Below, piece after piece: positions 8,598 through 17,121 of a stretch of 64,000 bases of DNA. This stretch comes from CAIMUS01 sp963708455 (GTDB lineage Bacteria; Pseudomonadota; Gammaproteobacteria; Competibacterales; Competibacteraceae): the NCBI GenBank assembly GCA_963708455.1, contig CAVPSQ010000004.1, forward strand, positions 496,001-560,000, given 5' to 3'. The position numbers and the translations under genes are program-made. The notes beneath the pieces are model-generated. The model worked only from the letters and a program-made list of their open reading frames with translations. It did not search any database and was not told the DNA's origin. Within the stretch, counting starts at the first letter, position 1. Each line of letters starts with the position of its first letter.

Positions 8598-9881
8598 CCT
8601 TACGTCGATCTTTCCGGTAACGGCGGCGGAGATAAGGGCAGTGCGGCGTTCCTTGAGGAGGTCAATGGCGTAGCGGGATTTTTGGATGAGGGTGTCGATC
8701 TTGGCGGTTTCACGGTCGAGGAAGGCGGCGATGGCGGATTGTTCATCCTTTGTTGGCATTGCCAAAACCATTCCCGACATAAACTCCCAACTGACACGAG
8801 GCATTTTCGCCCCGAAAGTCGATCCATCAACAATCGAAATAAACTCTTTGTTCAGAATCTGGTAAAGAGCGAATCTGCCATTAATATCCGAAGTTGACCG
8901 CATTACGAAAAAATCACCAACCGCCTCGCCAGCGGTTTCAGCTAAAAATGCCTTAGCGAGATATGGTCTTAACTTACCAAATAAAATATCGCCACGTTCA
9001 AATGTAATGCCCTCTCCTTCAAATTCAGTTTCTGTTGGTATGAAGCGTCCTAACCAACTCTGAATATTCTCCAAAGCAACAGGATTCTCGCGTCGATCCG
9101 TTTTTTGGGTCAGAAGACGGAAGTTGTGCTTTAACCGCCTCACCTCCCAATGCCCCGGTACCTCCCCCAACCACTCCACCCCGCTATCCTTCATCGGCGC
9201 ATCGGGGTTGAGTCCCTTCGTTGCAGCGTGAGAAATCAGCGCGGTGCGCTTCTCTTGCAGCAGTTCGATCAGGTGTTCCTGCTTGGCGATGAGGGTGTCG
9301 ATCTTGGCGGTTTCGCGGTCGAGGAAGGTGGCGATGGTTTGTTGTTCTGGTAGAGGTGGAAATGCAGTGGTGAAATTGCGGATAAAATCATCTGGTACCC
9401 GCTTCTGTCCCCCGGCACCGTACATCGATGCTTCGCCCAGTTTGCGGAACGGCGTCGAAAGGAACAGCCAATGCAAATAGACGCTTGTAGTTTTATTCAC
9501 TTGAGGTCTAACAACAATTAGTTCAGTTGTGCCAAAACCAATTCCACCCCATAAACCACGCATAATAGCTCCCTTGCCATTCTCAAAGCATGGAGTAATC
9601 TTGGCGATCGTAACATCCCCTTCCCGAAAATAGGTGTAGCCACTCTCAACTTCGCCAACTGGACGAGTGCGCTCAAGATTCAGTGATCCATCATCACCAA
9701 TCGCCTCCATCGGCAAGAACGATACTTCGGTGTTACGATCGATTGCAGCGGCTTCGCTCCTAGAAGGGTTTAAATGCGCGACAAAACGGAGTCGCTTTAC
9801 CTCCCAACCCGCCGGCACCTCCCCCAACCACGAGATACCGCTATCCTTGTACGCCGGATATGGTTTGTATTTCGTCACCAT
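8595..9881 (-). CDS. hsdS: Type I restriction-modification specificity subunit (HsdS)
   Basis: A 428-residue specificity subunit with the usual duplicated layout. Each half starts with a target recognition domain (entry motifs SGISWLGEVPAGWEV and SGVEWLGEVPGHWEV) and ends with the conserved helix LDRETAKIDTLI followed by LLQEKRTALIS or LLKERRTALIS. The two recognition domains differ, so the target should be bipartite and asymmetric. The gene starts 4 bases after the hsdM stop. The hsdS stop lies within the shared palindromic repeat. Lower GC in 8750-9750, mainly in the recognition domains, is typical of exchanged specificity segments. Confidence 0.95.
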   Translation of the reverse strand: MVTKYKPYPAYKDSGISWLGEVPAGWEVKRLRFVAHLNPSRSEAAAIDRNTEVSFLPMEAIGDDGSLNLERTRPVGEVESGYTYFREGDVTIAKITPCFENGKGAIMRGLWGGIGFGTTELIVVRPQVNKTTSVYLHWLFLSTPFRKLGEASMYGAGGQKRVPDDFIRNFTTAFPPLPEQQTIATFLDRETAKIDTLIAKQEHLIELLQEKRTALISHAATKGLNPDAPMKDSGVEWLGEVPGHWEVRRLKHNFRLLTQKTDRRENPVALENIQSWLGRFIPTETEFEGEGITFERGDILFGKLRPYLAKAFLAETAGEAVGDFFVMRSTSDINGRFALYQILNKEFISIVDGSTFGAKMPRVSWEFMSGMVLAMPTKDEQSAIAAFLDRETAKIDTLIQKSRYAIDLLKERRTALISAAVTGKIDVR

Positions 9882-9885
9882 AAAG

Positions 9886-11838
9886 TCACCCGGTAATCTC
9901 GGTGAGCAGTTCCATAATGTCCCGACTCACGGTCTGCAGGTCCGCGTCAATCGCTCCCAGTGAGCGCGGCGGCGTATAGGTATAGAAATGCCGGTTGAAC
10001 GGGATTTCATAGCCGATCCGGGTTTTATCCTCGTCGATCCAGGCGTCCGCGACATGGGGCCTTACCTCCCGCGCAAAATAGGCGTGGATATCTTCCTTGA
10101 GCGGCACATTTTCGGTGTCGCGGAGTTCCGCGTCCGGCTCGGGCTTGCCTTTGCCATCAGCGCAGACATCCGCCGTTTCATCGCGCTCGGCAAACGCGAG
10201 CAGAACGGCTTTCAGTTGCGCGGGGGTGAGTTTCAGATGACGGCTGGCGAGGGCGCTTTTCAGGTCTTTCAAAAAGGTCTCGCGGTTGCGGTAACGGCGC
10301 TCGGGATCGAGAGTGGCCAGCGCTGCGCGGAGTTCATCGGCCTCCTCTTGTTTGAGTTTTGTGATCTCCTTCGTCTCAGCCAGCCGCGCCAGCCGCTCGG
10401 AACTTGCCTGGAAGTCGAGCCGCAACGGGCGCTCCACCGTGATCGTGCGGTAGCCGAAATCGGCGTTATCAAAAATTCGGCTGTACGGCCCGGCCTCGAA
10501 CTCGCCGTAGAGCGCGGTAATCCGGTCGATGTCGTCCGGTCCCAGTTCCTTGCGCTTGGAACCGAGCGACTTCCTCATCTTCTGGAAAAATTCCGCCGCG
10601 CTGATCAGTTGGATTTTCCCTTTCCGTTCCGGCGCCTTGTGGTTGGTGAGCACCCAGATATAGGTGGAAATGCCGGTGTTATAGAACATATCCGTGGGAA
10701 GCGCCACGATCGCTTCCAGCCAGTCGTTCTCGATGATCCACTTGCGGATGTTGGACTCGCCGGAGCCGGCCCCGCCGGTGAACAGCGGCGAGCCGTTCAG
10801 GACAATCGCGATGCGGCTCCCGCCCTGGGACACCGGGCGCATTTTGGACAGGAGGTGCAGCAGAAACAGCAGACTGCCGTCCGAGACGCGCGGGAGTCCG
10901 GCCCCGAAGCGGCCGGCAAAGCCCTTTTGCTCGTACTCGTGGCGCACGTCGGCTTCAACCTTGCGCCACTCCACGCCGAAGGGCGGATTGGACAGCATAT
11001 AGTCGAACGTCCGGTCGGGGTGGCCGTCACTGGTGAAGGTGTTGCCGAGGATGATGTTATCGACATCCTGGCCTTTGATCAGCATATCGGCCTTGCAGAT
11101 GGCAAAGGATTCGGGGTTCAGTTCCTGACCGAAGACGACCAGCCGGGCCTCTGCATTCATCGCCCGCAGATGCTCTTCGGCAATGGAGAGCATCCCGCCG
11201 GTGCCGGCGGCGGGATCGTAGAGGCTGCGCACGATGCCGGGTTTGGCGAGCGCCTCGTCGTCGGCGTCGAAGAGCAGATTCACCATCAGGCGGATCACTT
11301 CGCGCGGCGTGTAGTGCTCCCCCGCCGTCTCGTTGGAGAGTTCCGCAAAGCGCCGGATGAGTTCTTCAAAGATCAGCCCCATGTGGGCGTTATCGATGGC
11401 GCGGGGGTGGAGGTCGAAGCCGGCGAACTTCTGCACGACCTGGTAGAGGAGGTTGGCGCCGTCCAGCCGCTCGAGCTGATCGAAAAACTGATAGCGCTCG
11501 AAGATGTCGCGGGTGTTGGGACTGAAACCGTTGACGTAAGCGATGAGGTTGGCCTTGATGTTGGCGGAGTCGGCCAGCAGCTTTTTGAAGTCGAGCGGCG
11601 AGGTGTTATAGAACTTCTGCCTGGCCTTGCGGAGCAGGAACGGCGCCAGCGGCAGGGTAAGATTGCTGCGCTGCTCGTATTCTTCCAGAACAGCGGCCTT
11701 GGTGTCTTCCAGCACGCCGTCCAGCCGGCGCAGCAGGGTGAACGGCAGGATCACCTTGCCGTAGTCAGATTGCTTGTAGTCGCCGCGCAGGAGATCGGCG
11801 ACAGACCACAAAAAGGCGGCGGTGGGGGTGAAATTCAT
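9886..11838 (-). CDS. hsdM: Type I restriction-modification DNA methyltransferase (HsdM)
   Basis: A 650-residue N6-adenine methyltransferase subunit. The N-terminal helical domain (MNFTPTAAFLWSVADLLRG) is followed by SAM motif I in DPAAGTGGML (near residue 208) and the catalytic motif IV NPPF in LSNPPFGVEW (near 283). A long C-terminal helical part contacts HsdS. The ATG at 11838 is chosen because upstream in-frame sequence translates to junk. This ATG overlaps by four bases (ATGA) the stop of a 19-codon open frame derived from a CHAT gene start, so translation may be coupled to it. It is first of the hsdM-hsdS-hsdR set. Confidence 0.95.
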   Translation of the reverse strand: MNFTPTAAFLWSVADLLRGDYKQSDYGKVILPFTLLRRLDGVLEDTKAAVLEEYEQRSNLTLPLAPFLLRKARQKFYNTSPLDFKKLLADSANIKANLIAYVNGFSPNTRDIFERYQFFDQLERLDGANLLYQVVQKFAGFDLHPRAIDNAHMGLIFEELIRRFAELSNETAGEHYTPREVIRLMVNLLFDADDEALAKPGIVRSLYDPAAGTGGMLSIAEEHLRAMNAEARLVVFGQELNPESFAICKADMLIKGQDVDNIILGNTFTSDGHPDRTFDYMLSNPPFGVEWRKVEADVRHEYEQKGFAGRFGAGLPRVSDGSLLFLLHLLSKMRPVSQGGSRIAIVLNGSPLFTGGAGSGESNIRKWIIENDWLEAIVALPTDMFYNTGISTYIWVLTNHKAPERKGKIQLISAAEFFQKMRKSLGSKRKELGPDDIDRITALYGEFEAGPYSRIFDNADFGYRTITVERPLRLDFQASSERLARLAETKEITKLKQEEADELRAALATLDPERRYRNRETFLKDLKSALASRHLKLTPAQLKAVLLAFAERDETADVCADGKGKPEPDAELRDTENVPLKEDIHAYFAREVRPHVADAWIDEDKTRIGYEIPFNRHFYTYTPPRSLGAIDADLQTVSRDIMELLTEITG

Positions 11839-11894
11839 AGTCCCTGGGCGTGGTTGCGGATGTCGCGGGCTTGCAGCAATAAGGCGGTGGTCAT
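11835..11894 (-). pseudogene. CHAT gene 5' remnant, now a 19-codon leader frame before hsdM
   Basis: Reads MTTALLLQARDIRNHAQGL then stop. It is clearly related to the first residues of the two CHAT proteins here (MPTTTLLLQASDIRDSAHW and MPTTLLLQASDIRDNAHW). The stop TGA overlaps the hsdM ATG as ATGA. It is either a breakpoint scar from a lost CHAT gene or a functional leader that couples hsdM translation to an inherited start site. Confidence 0.75.
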
Positions 11895-11915
11895 GGAGAG
11901 CCTCACAGGTGCTCC

Positions 11916-12332
11916 TTAGTATTCGACGCTGCGCAGAAATTCGGCCGGGGTCATGATGGAAATTTGCTGGAAAGGATGCAGCGCCAGCAAATCCTGATCG
12001 CCGGTAATAATGGCATCGGCCCGACCATCGACGGCAAGCGCCAGGAATTGATTGTCTTTCGAGTCGCGGCAAGCGGTGATGGTGGTATGGACGGCAATGT
12101 GCACCGTTTCCATGGCGATGGCATCGATAAATTGCCAACGTGCTTCGAGCGCCGCGTAACGATCAAACCGCGCATCAAGGAGTTTGCGCTCCAGTTCGGC
12201 GAACGTGGCGTCTGAAACCAATACCGTGTGATCACGCAGCGCGATTTTTAGAACCGTGCTGGGTACGCCCGGTGACCATAAAGCAGCACTGATCAGGACA
12301 TTCGTATCGATGACCAGGCGGCGTTCAGTCAT
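11916..12332 (-). CDS. PIN-domain toxin (putative type II toxin, COG1569-like)
   Basis: A 138-residue PIN-domain ribonuclease. The fold's acidic residues appear in LVIDTNVLISA (first Asp), TFAELERKL (Glu), CRDSKDNQFLALA (Asp pair) and IITGDQDLL (last Asp). Proteins of this type cleave RNA and are held in check by the product of the gene just upstream, with which it overlaps by 8 bases. The pair lies between the HEPN-B gene and hsdM on the same strand, so it may be co-transcribed with the defence genes. The stop is 21 bases before the CHAT-derived leader of hsdM. Confidence 0.88.
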   Translation of the reverse strand: MTERRLVIDTNVLISAALWSPGVPSTVLKIALRDHTVLVSDATFAELERKLLDARFDRYAALEARWQFIDAIAMETVHIAVHTTITACRDSKDNQFLALAVDGRADAIITGDQDLLALHPFQQISIMTPAEFLRSVEY

Positions 12333-12546
12333 CTTGGAGAAGCGCCAGCAGTTTCTCTTCAGTCAATCCACGCTGTTTAGCTTCTTCTCCCATTCGGTCC
12401 ATCAAATCGAAAAGCCGCTTTAAACGCTGCTCCCGAGGCGGTTGAATCAATACATCGACCACTTCGTCCGCACCCACGCCGGCCCTCTCCGCCCAGGCAG
12501 GTGGCAGATCACACCCTCTTACTTGCTCAATCGTTGTAGTCTTCAT
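12325..12546 (-). CDS. Antitoxin partner of the PIN toxin
   Basis: A 73-residue protein starting MKTTTIEQVRG, with an N-terminal swapped-hairpin-like stretch (LPPAWAERAGVGADEVVDVLI) and a basic then acidic helical C-terminus. Its size, position and 8-base overlap with the PIN gene mark it as the cognate antitoxin, of the class annotated as AbrB-like or hypothetical. The fold assignment is weak; the pairing is strong. I used the second in-frame ATG (12546) since it matches the usual length. Confidence 0.75.
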   Translation of the reverse strand: MKTTTIEQVRGCDLPPAWAERAGVGADEVVDVLIQPPREQRLKRLFDLMDRMGEEAKQRGLTEEKLLALLQDD

Positions 12547-12580
12547 CGCTCTTGCCATCTATCAATTTGATGTGATTGCC

Positions 12581-12994
12581 CTAGCTTTCTGCCGAATCGT
12601 CACCAGATTTGCTACCTGAGAATTCGTTACGAATTATCTGCACGAAGGCCGCAGCCTGTTCAACCACCCACGCTGCTTTATCAGGGTTGATAGGCGTATC
12701 GGTATAGTCGGCGAGCAATCTGACTTGTTCCACCTCATTCAGCGATCTGCCGAGTTCCTTGGGTAAGCGTCCTGTCTGAACGAGATGTAGCCCGAACGCA
12801 CCAATCAGACCGCGATGCGTTTTGGTTGACGCAGCGGGCAGCAAAATTCCACTGGCGCGCAAGGCCGCATGTGCCGCCGCGAACATCGCGTAGTAGGCAC
12901 GGTTACAGGCGTCTTCAACCGCGCCATTCGACAGCAGTAGTCGGGCCGCTGCTAACGTCCGGTTGGCCTTACGCAAATAATCGTCCGGTTGCAT
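12581..12994 (-). CDS. HEPN-domain protein, copy B
   Basis: A 137-residue all-helical HEPN protein of the UPF0332 type, recognised by DACNRAYYAMFAAAHAALRAS and the later KTHRGLIGAFGLH and RLLADYTDTPI segments. HEPN domains are often RNases kept silent by an MNT partner. I do not see the classic R-x4-6-H catalytic motif, unlike in the HepT at 52342, so this member may bind rather than cut RNA, or be activated differently. The ATG at 12994 shares one base with the MNT stop (TGATG). A TTG three bases upstream is also possible. It is the last gene of module B. Confidence 0.85.
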   Translation of the reverse strand: MQPDDYLRKANRTLAAARLLLSNGAVEDACNRAYYAMFAAAHAALRASGILLPAASTKTHRGLIGAFGLHLVQTGRLPKELGRSLNEVEQVRLLADYTDTPINPDKAAWVVEQAAAFVQIIRNEFSGSKSGDDSAES

Positions 12995-13347
12995 CAATTG
13001 ACTGACAGCCTCACGCCCTCATTACGAATCGCCTCGATCAAGCGCGGATTACTGAACGACTCCGGGTGATCGAGTTCATCTTCCCATAGCGGCAGGGCCT
13101 GAATAAGAATCCCGGTGTCCAGCAGCACATCGAAGGCGATGCCCGCCATGTCGATGGCGACATCAATCCGCTCGCCGTGGGGGGCGGGTAGCAGCACGGC
13201 CAGATCCGCGTCGCTATCGGCACGCTGCGTGTGACGCGCTCGGCTGCCAAACAGGATGGCGCCCACCACGCGGTACCGGCTGGCAATTCGCTCCAGGAAG
13301 ACCTGCGCGGCGTGTTCGGTAGCGGGATCGAGAAGTGCGGTACTCAT
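12994..13347 (-). CDS. MNT-type minimal nucleotidyltransferase, copy B
   Basis: A 117-residue nucleotidyltransferase with the same predicted protein as copy A at 68-421, including GSRAR...SDADLAVLLP. It begins 4 bases after the CHAT-B stop and overlaps the HEPN start by one base. The identity spans bases 1-469 of the window against 12927-13395, so the two modules share an apparently identical HEPN/MNT end while the adjoining CHAT 3' ends differ. The conserved active-site residues suggest it is functional. Confidence 0.85.
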   Translation of the reverse strand: MSTALLDPATEHAAQVFLERIASRYRVVGAILFGSRARHTQRADSDADLAVLLPAPHGERIDVAIDMAGIAFDVLLDTGILIQALPLWEDELDHPESFSNPRLIEAIRNEGVRLSVN

Positions 13348-13351
13348 AGCA

Positions 13352-16300
13352 TCACTCCACCGTCCGCACCTGCCGCGCCAGCGCCAGCACCTGCTGCAAC
13401 GCTGTGTCGCCGTCGGCGGCCCGCTCCTTGGGCAGCCGCTCGAACAGCTCCCGGAAGCGCACCCCTTCCACCTGTTCCACGATCGCGCACAGGGCGGCGA
13501 AATCGGCTGGCAGCGACGGGCTGGTGGTGAAATCGGTGAGGTCGTTAGCCAGTGCTTGCAGTCTTGACGGCAACATCCCCGAAGCGGTTTGGAGATCAAT
13601 CAACGCTGCCGCCAACCGATGCGCCAGGGCCTCCGCCGGCGATTCGCCCGCATCCCACAGGTAAATCGCCAGGTTAAAATGGGTGGTGGCGCAGGCTTGG
13701 GGATCGCTGGCCAGATAGCCGTAGCGCAGCGCCGTGTGTGAGAGTTTAATCGCACGGTCCCGGTGATTCAGCTTATCCTCCAGATCGGCCAGAGCGCCAA
13801 AGACCTTGCCCAGTTCGACCACCGCGTTCTCGGCGGTGAAGGTGGCCCGGCAGTCCTCCAGCACCTTGCGCGCCTCGGCGTAGCGTTGCCGCCGCAGCAG
13901 GGGACCATAGTCGTTGAAGCGGGTGCAGGCCTGTGCCAGTACCGGGGCGTGGCGGGCGATGTTGCTCTGCAACACTTCGGCATTCAGCGCCAGGGCGTGT
14001 TCCTCCCTACGTTCCAGGTTCCGGGCAGCGTCACGGCCCGATTCGAGGATCAACTCCCGCACGTTCCAGGGTATCGCCACTTCACCCTGTTTGCCGGTCT
14101 CCGGTAAGGCTTGCAGGGTGGGCCGTAATCGCTCCACCGCCGCCAGCACCTCCTCGTTGTGGCCCCACTGGACGAGCAGTTGCAGCCGATAGCTTTCATT
14201 GAGTAGTTGCGTCCACGGCCCCAGGCCAGCGTGACGGGTGTAGTTCTGCTGCTGCTCCAGCAGCGCCAGGGCCTCGCAGAAGTAGCCGGTGTCTTGCAGC
14301 AGGTTGATCAACTCGCCCACTGTGGCTGACGCCAGCCGAAACGCCTGCTGCTGAACCGCCTGGTCGAGTAGCGCTCGCAGCCTGCTTTCGGCTTCCCGCC
14401 AGCGGCCGGCTTTATGTAACGTCCTGGCCAGGAGGCCGGCAACCCGTGAACCAAACTCCGTGCCCGCCGTCGCCGCGGCGATCTGCTCCAGCCACGGCAG
14501 CACCGCCGCCACCGTCGCCGGGGAGTCATCACGGTAGAGTACCTGTTCCAGCAGCCTAGCCGCTTCTTCCCACCACTGCTGCCGCAACAGATAGGGCGCC
14601 GCCGCCCGGCAGGCGTAGACCAGCAACCCGCCGGCGCCCTGCATCTCCTGTTGCTTGGCCTGAACGTAAACCGCCCGCCAGTACGCCGCCAGTTCGGTGT
14701 CCACCGCTGTCTGGAAGATTTCCCCTGCCTGCCGCCGGCCCGCTTCCGCGACACCGGTATGCAACCGGTAGAACTGAGCTAATACGGTCGGGTCGACAGC
14801 CACCAGCCCGGCAGTGGTCAACATCGCCAGCGGTGCGGCCAGCGCTGGCGGATCTCCCGCCCGTTCCAGCCGGTGCCAGAGGTCGCCCCAGTTGTCCTCG
14901 ACAATCCAACTTCGCTGGTCGTTCTCTTCCAAACAACAGAGGAAATGGAACAGGTCTTGCGCCGCCGCCGGCAGGGTGGCGGCGATGCCATCGGTCCAGT
15001 CGGCCAAGACGCGCAGAAAGTCGGTATCGGCCAGAGCCGATTCGCCCTGCTGGAAGAAGGCATCCAGCGTTCCCCGACCGGCGCTCCAGGCCTGCCCGGC
15101 GCGGCTCAGTTGCCGTTCCAGCGTCGCCAGGTCCACCGCTTGCCGGTCAGCCAGGTCGAGCAGCTTGGGATGACCCTGCACCAGCCGCAGCGCTTCCAGC
15201 ACCACCTGCCGCTGGTGGTCGCGCTGCCGATTGTCGGTGATCCCCTCGCCGCGCAGCAGCCGGCCCAGGTTGGGCAACTGTCGGATTAACAGGGCGGCTT
15301 CGTCCAGGCTGAGGGCGTGAATAGGCAGTTGCAACAGGGCGTTGGGGTCAAGGCCGGCAATGACCGGGCGAATCCGCGAGGTCAGGATCACCCGGCTGAA
15401 ACCCCGGTGGTTGAGCAAGGCCGCTATGAGTTTGCCCCAGCGCTCGTCGCGCCACTGGCCTTCGGGACGCAACAGCGATTCCAGGTTGTCCAGGACGAGG
15501 AGAATGCCGTTGCGTTCCAGCAGTTCCGTCAGCCAAGGCAGGAAAGCGTCCAGCTTCTGCGCATCCTCCACCACCTGGACCATTTCAAACTTCGGCAACT
15601 GCCGCTCCATCGCCAGGGCGAAATTGAGCAAGGCCTGACTGATGTCCTTGCCCAGTTCCGGCGCCTGATACCAGACATAGCCCTGAAACCGTTGCAAGCC
15701 TTCGTAGTGATAACTGAGTTCCAGGGCGCAGGACGTTTTGCCGGCGCCGGCCATGCCGTAGAACAGCACGCCGGACTGACCGCTTTCAGGCGCCAGTGCC
15801 TGGCTGGCCTGGGCCAGCACCCCGACCCGACCGATGAACAGCGGCGGCTCTTCGGGAAACTCCGCCAGTCCCGTGGCGGGCGGCTTGAAGTTCGTCTCGG
15901 CTTGGCGGGGTACCCGCAGGCTCAGGTCCGCCGCCGCACTCCCAAACAGCGCCGGGGTGGTCACTGCCAGGGGCGGGCAGTCGGCGCTCGCCAGCGCCTC
16001 CGGCAGGGCCAGTTGCAAGGCGCGGGAAAGCGGTTGTCCCCGTTCCAGCACGCCTCGATACAGCCGTTCGCCCAGGTCGATAGCGAAGGCGTCGCCGACC
16101 GGGTAGCGCATTGCCAGCACCGCACAGTGCAGATTCTCGACCAGCGTCTGCGCCAGAGCGGGCAAGGGTTCAGCGGTCGCCGTTGCCTCGACACCGCCGG
16201 TTTCTTCCGCCCGGCGGGTCGGCTCCAGACCCAACCAGCGCAAGGTTTCCGCTACCGTCGCCGCCGCCGACGAACAGGCCGACAGCGTCACCCATTTCAG

Positions 16301-17068
16301 GCGACCCCGGCCCGGTCGCAGCAGCTTGACGAGTTCCGCAGAACTCACCGTATCCGGTCGCCCGTCCGGTTGCTCCAACACCAGCCGAGCCGCCAGTCCA
16401 TGGCCGGAGAAGTGCACCACATCCCAGCCGTCGCCCTCCTCCAGCAGCGCCCCCAGGGCCGCCCGCGTCACCCCGTATTGCAACACCCGCAAGTCAATCG
16501 CCGAGCCCCGCGCCGCCAAGCTTCGCAGCAGCGTCTTCAACCGATAGCGTTCCTGCCGCAGGTTCAAGGCGCTCGCCCCGGTCGGCAGGCTGAACACCGC
16601 CAGCACCCGCAAGCGGTCGCCCACCGGTTGCAACTTCATCGGCGTCGGCTTCCCGACCTCGAACACCAGACTCACCTCCTGCACCGCCAGCGGCTTACCC
16701 CCGGCGTAGGCCAATTCCAGCGGCAGATAGCACAAGCCGGCAGCAGCGGGCGAATCATCGAGAATCTGCACCCGCACCGTCACCGGCGCCTGGTTCACCA
16801 GCGCCGGTGCAATCGGCCCCAGCACCTGTTCACCGATCCAGCCGCCCAATTCAGCCAGCAGCCGGGTTTCTTCCGTTCGCCGCTTGTCGGGAGCGACCCG
16901 CCGCTCCAGATAGCCGTACAGATCGAGCAGGGCTTCATAGCGCCAGTCGGCGGGATCGAGCGCGACCGTGTGATCGGCCAGAAAGGCGCCGTTGGCGTCC
17001 TGCAGACGCCAGTACCAATGGGCGTTGTCGCGGATGTCGCTGGCTTGCAGCAATAAGGTGGTGGGCAT
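13352..17068 (-). CDS. CHAT protease-STAND NTPase-TPR protein, copy B
   Basis: A 1,238-residue paralogue of the protein at 426-4142, with the same CHAT dyad (FSGHG, LSACSS), Walker A GMAGAGKTS and LLVLDN. I chose the ATG at 17068 (MPTTLLLQ) to match copy A; an in-frame start at 17113 would add 15 unlikely residues. Bases 14376-16627 look identical to 1447-3698 of copy A. The TPR part (codons about 899-1224) is only about 76 percent identical by my hand count, and residues 1-148 also differ. It is the first gene of module B and lies divergent to an Rpn-like pseudogene 53 bases away. Confidence 0.88.
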   Translation of the reverse strand: MPTTLLLQASDIRDNAHWYWRLQDANGAFLADHTVALDPADWRYEALLDLYGYLERRVAPDKRRTEETRLLAELGGWIGEQVLGPIAPALVNQAPVTVRVQILDDSPAAAGLCYLPLELAYAGGKPLAVQEVSLVFEVGKPTPMKLQPVGDRLRVLAVFSLPTGASALNLRQERYRLKTLLRSLAARGSAIDLRVLQYGVTRAALGALLEEGDGWDVVHFSGHGLAARLVLEQPDGRPDTVSSAELVKLLRPGRGRLKWVTLSACSSAAATVAETLRWLGLEPTRRAEETGGVEATATAEPLPALAQTLVENLHCAVLAMRYPVGDAFAIDLGERLYRGVLERGQPLSRALQLALPEALASADCPPLAVTTPALFGSAAADLSLRVPRQAETNFKPPATGLAEFPEEPPLFIGRVGVLAQASQALAPESGQSGVLFYGMAGAGKTSCALELSYHYEGLQRFQGYVWYQAPELGKDISQALLNFALAMERQLPKFEMVQVVEDAQKLDAFLPWLTELLERNGILLVLDNLESLLRPEGQWRDERWGKLIAALLNHRGFSRVILTSRIRPVIAGLDPNALLQLPIHALSLDEAALLIRQLPNLGRLLRGEGITDNRQRDHQRQVVLEALRLVQGHPKLLDLADRQAVDLATLERQLSRAGQAWSAGRGTLDAFFQQGESALADTDFLRVLADWTDGIAATLPAAAQDLFHFLCCLEENDQRSWIVEDNWGDLWHRLERAGDPPALAAPLAMLTTAGLVAVDPTVLAQFYRLHTGVAEAGRRQAGEIFQTAVDTELAAYWRAVYVQAKQQEMQGAGGLLVYACRAAAPYLLRQQWWEEAARLLEQVLYRDDSPATVAAVLPWLEQIAAATAGTEFGSRVAGLLARTLHKAGRWREAESRLRALLDQAVQQQAFRLASATVGELINLLQDTGYFCEALALLEQQQNYTRHAGLGPWTQLLNESYRLQLLVQWGHNEEVLAAVERLRPTLQALPETGKQGEVAIPWNVRELILESGRDAARNLERREEHALALNAEVLQSNIARHAPVLAQACTRFNDYGPLLRRQRYAEARKVLEDCRATFTAENAVVELGKVFGALADLEDKLNHRDRAIKLSHTALRYGYLASDPQACATTHFNLAIYLWDAGESPAEALAHRLAAALIDLQTASGMLPSRLQALANDLTDFTTSPSLPADFAALCAIVEQVEGVRFRELFERLPKERAADGDTALQQVLALARQVRTVE

Positions 17069-17121
17069 GGAGAAGGTCTTTGCGGGCGCTCTTGATCGTT
17101 GCACGAGTATCATCTTACCCC

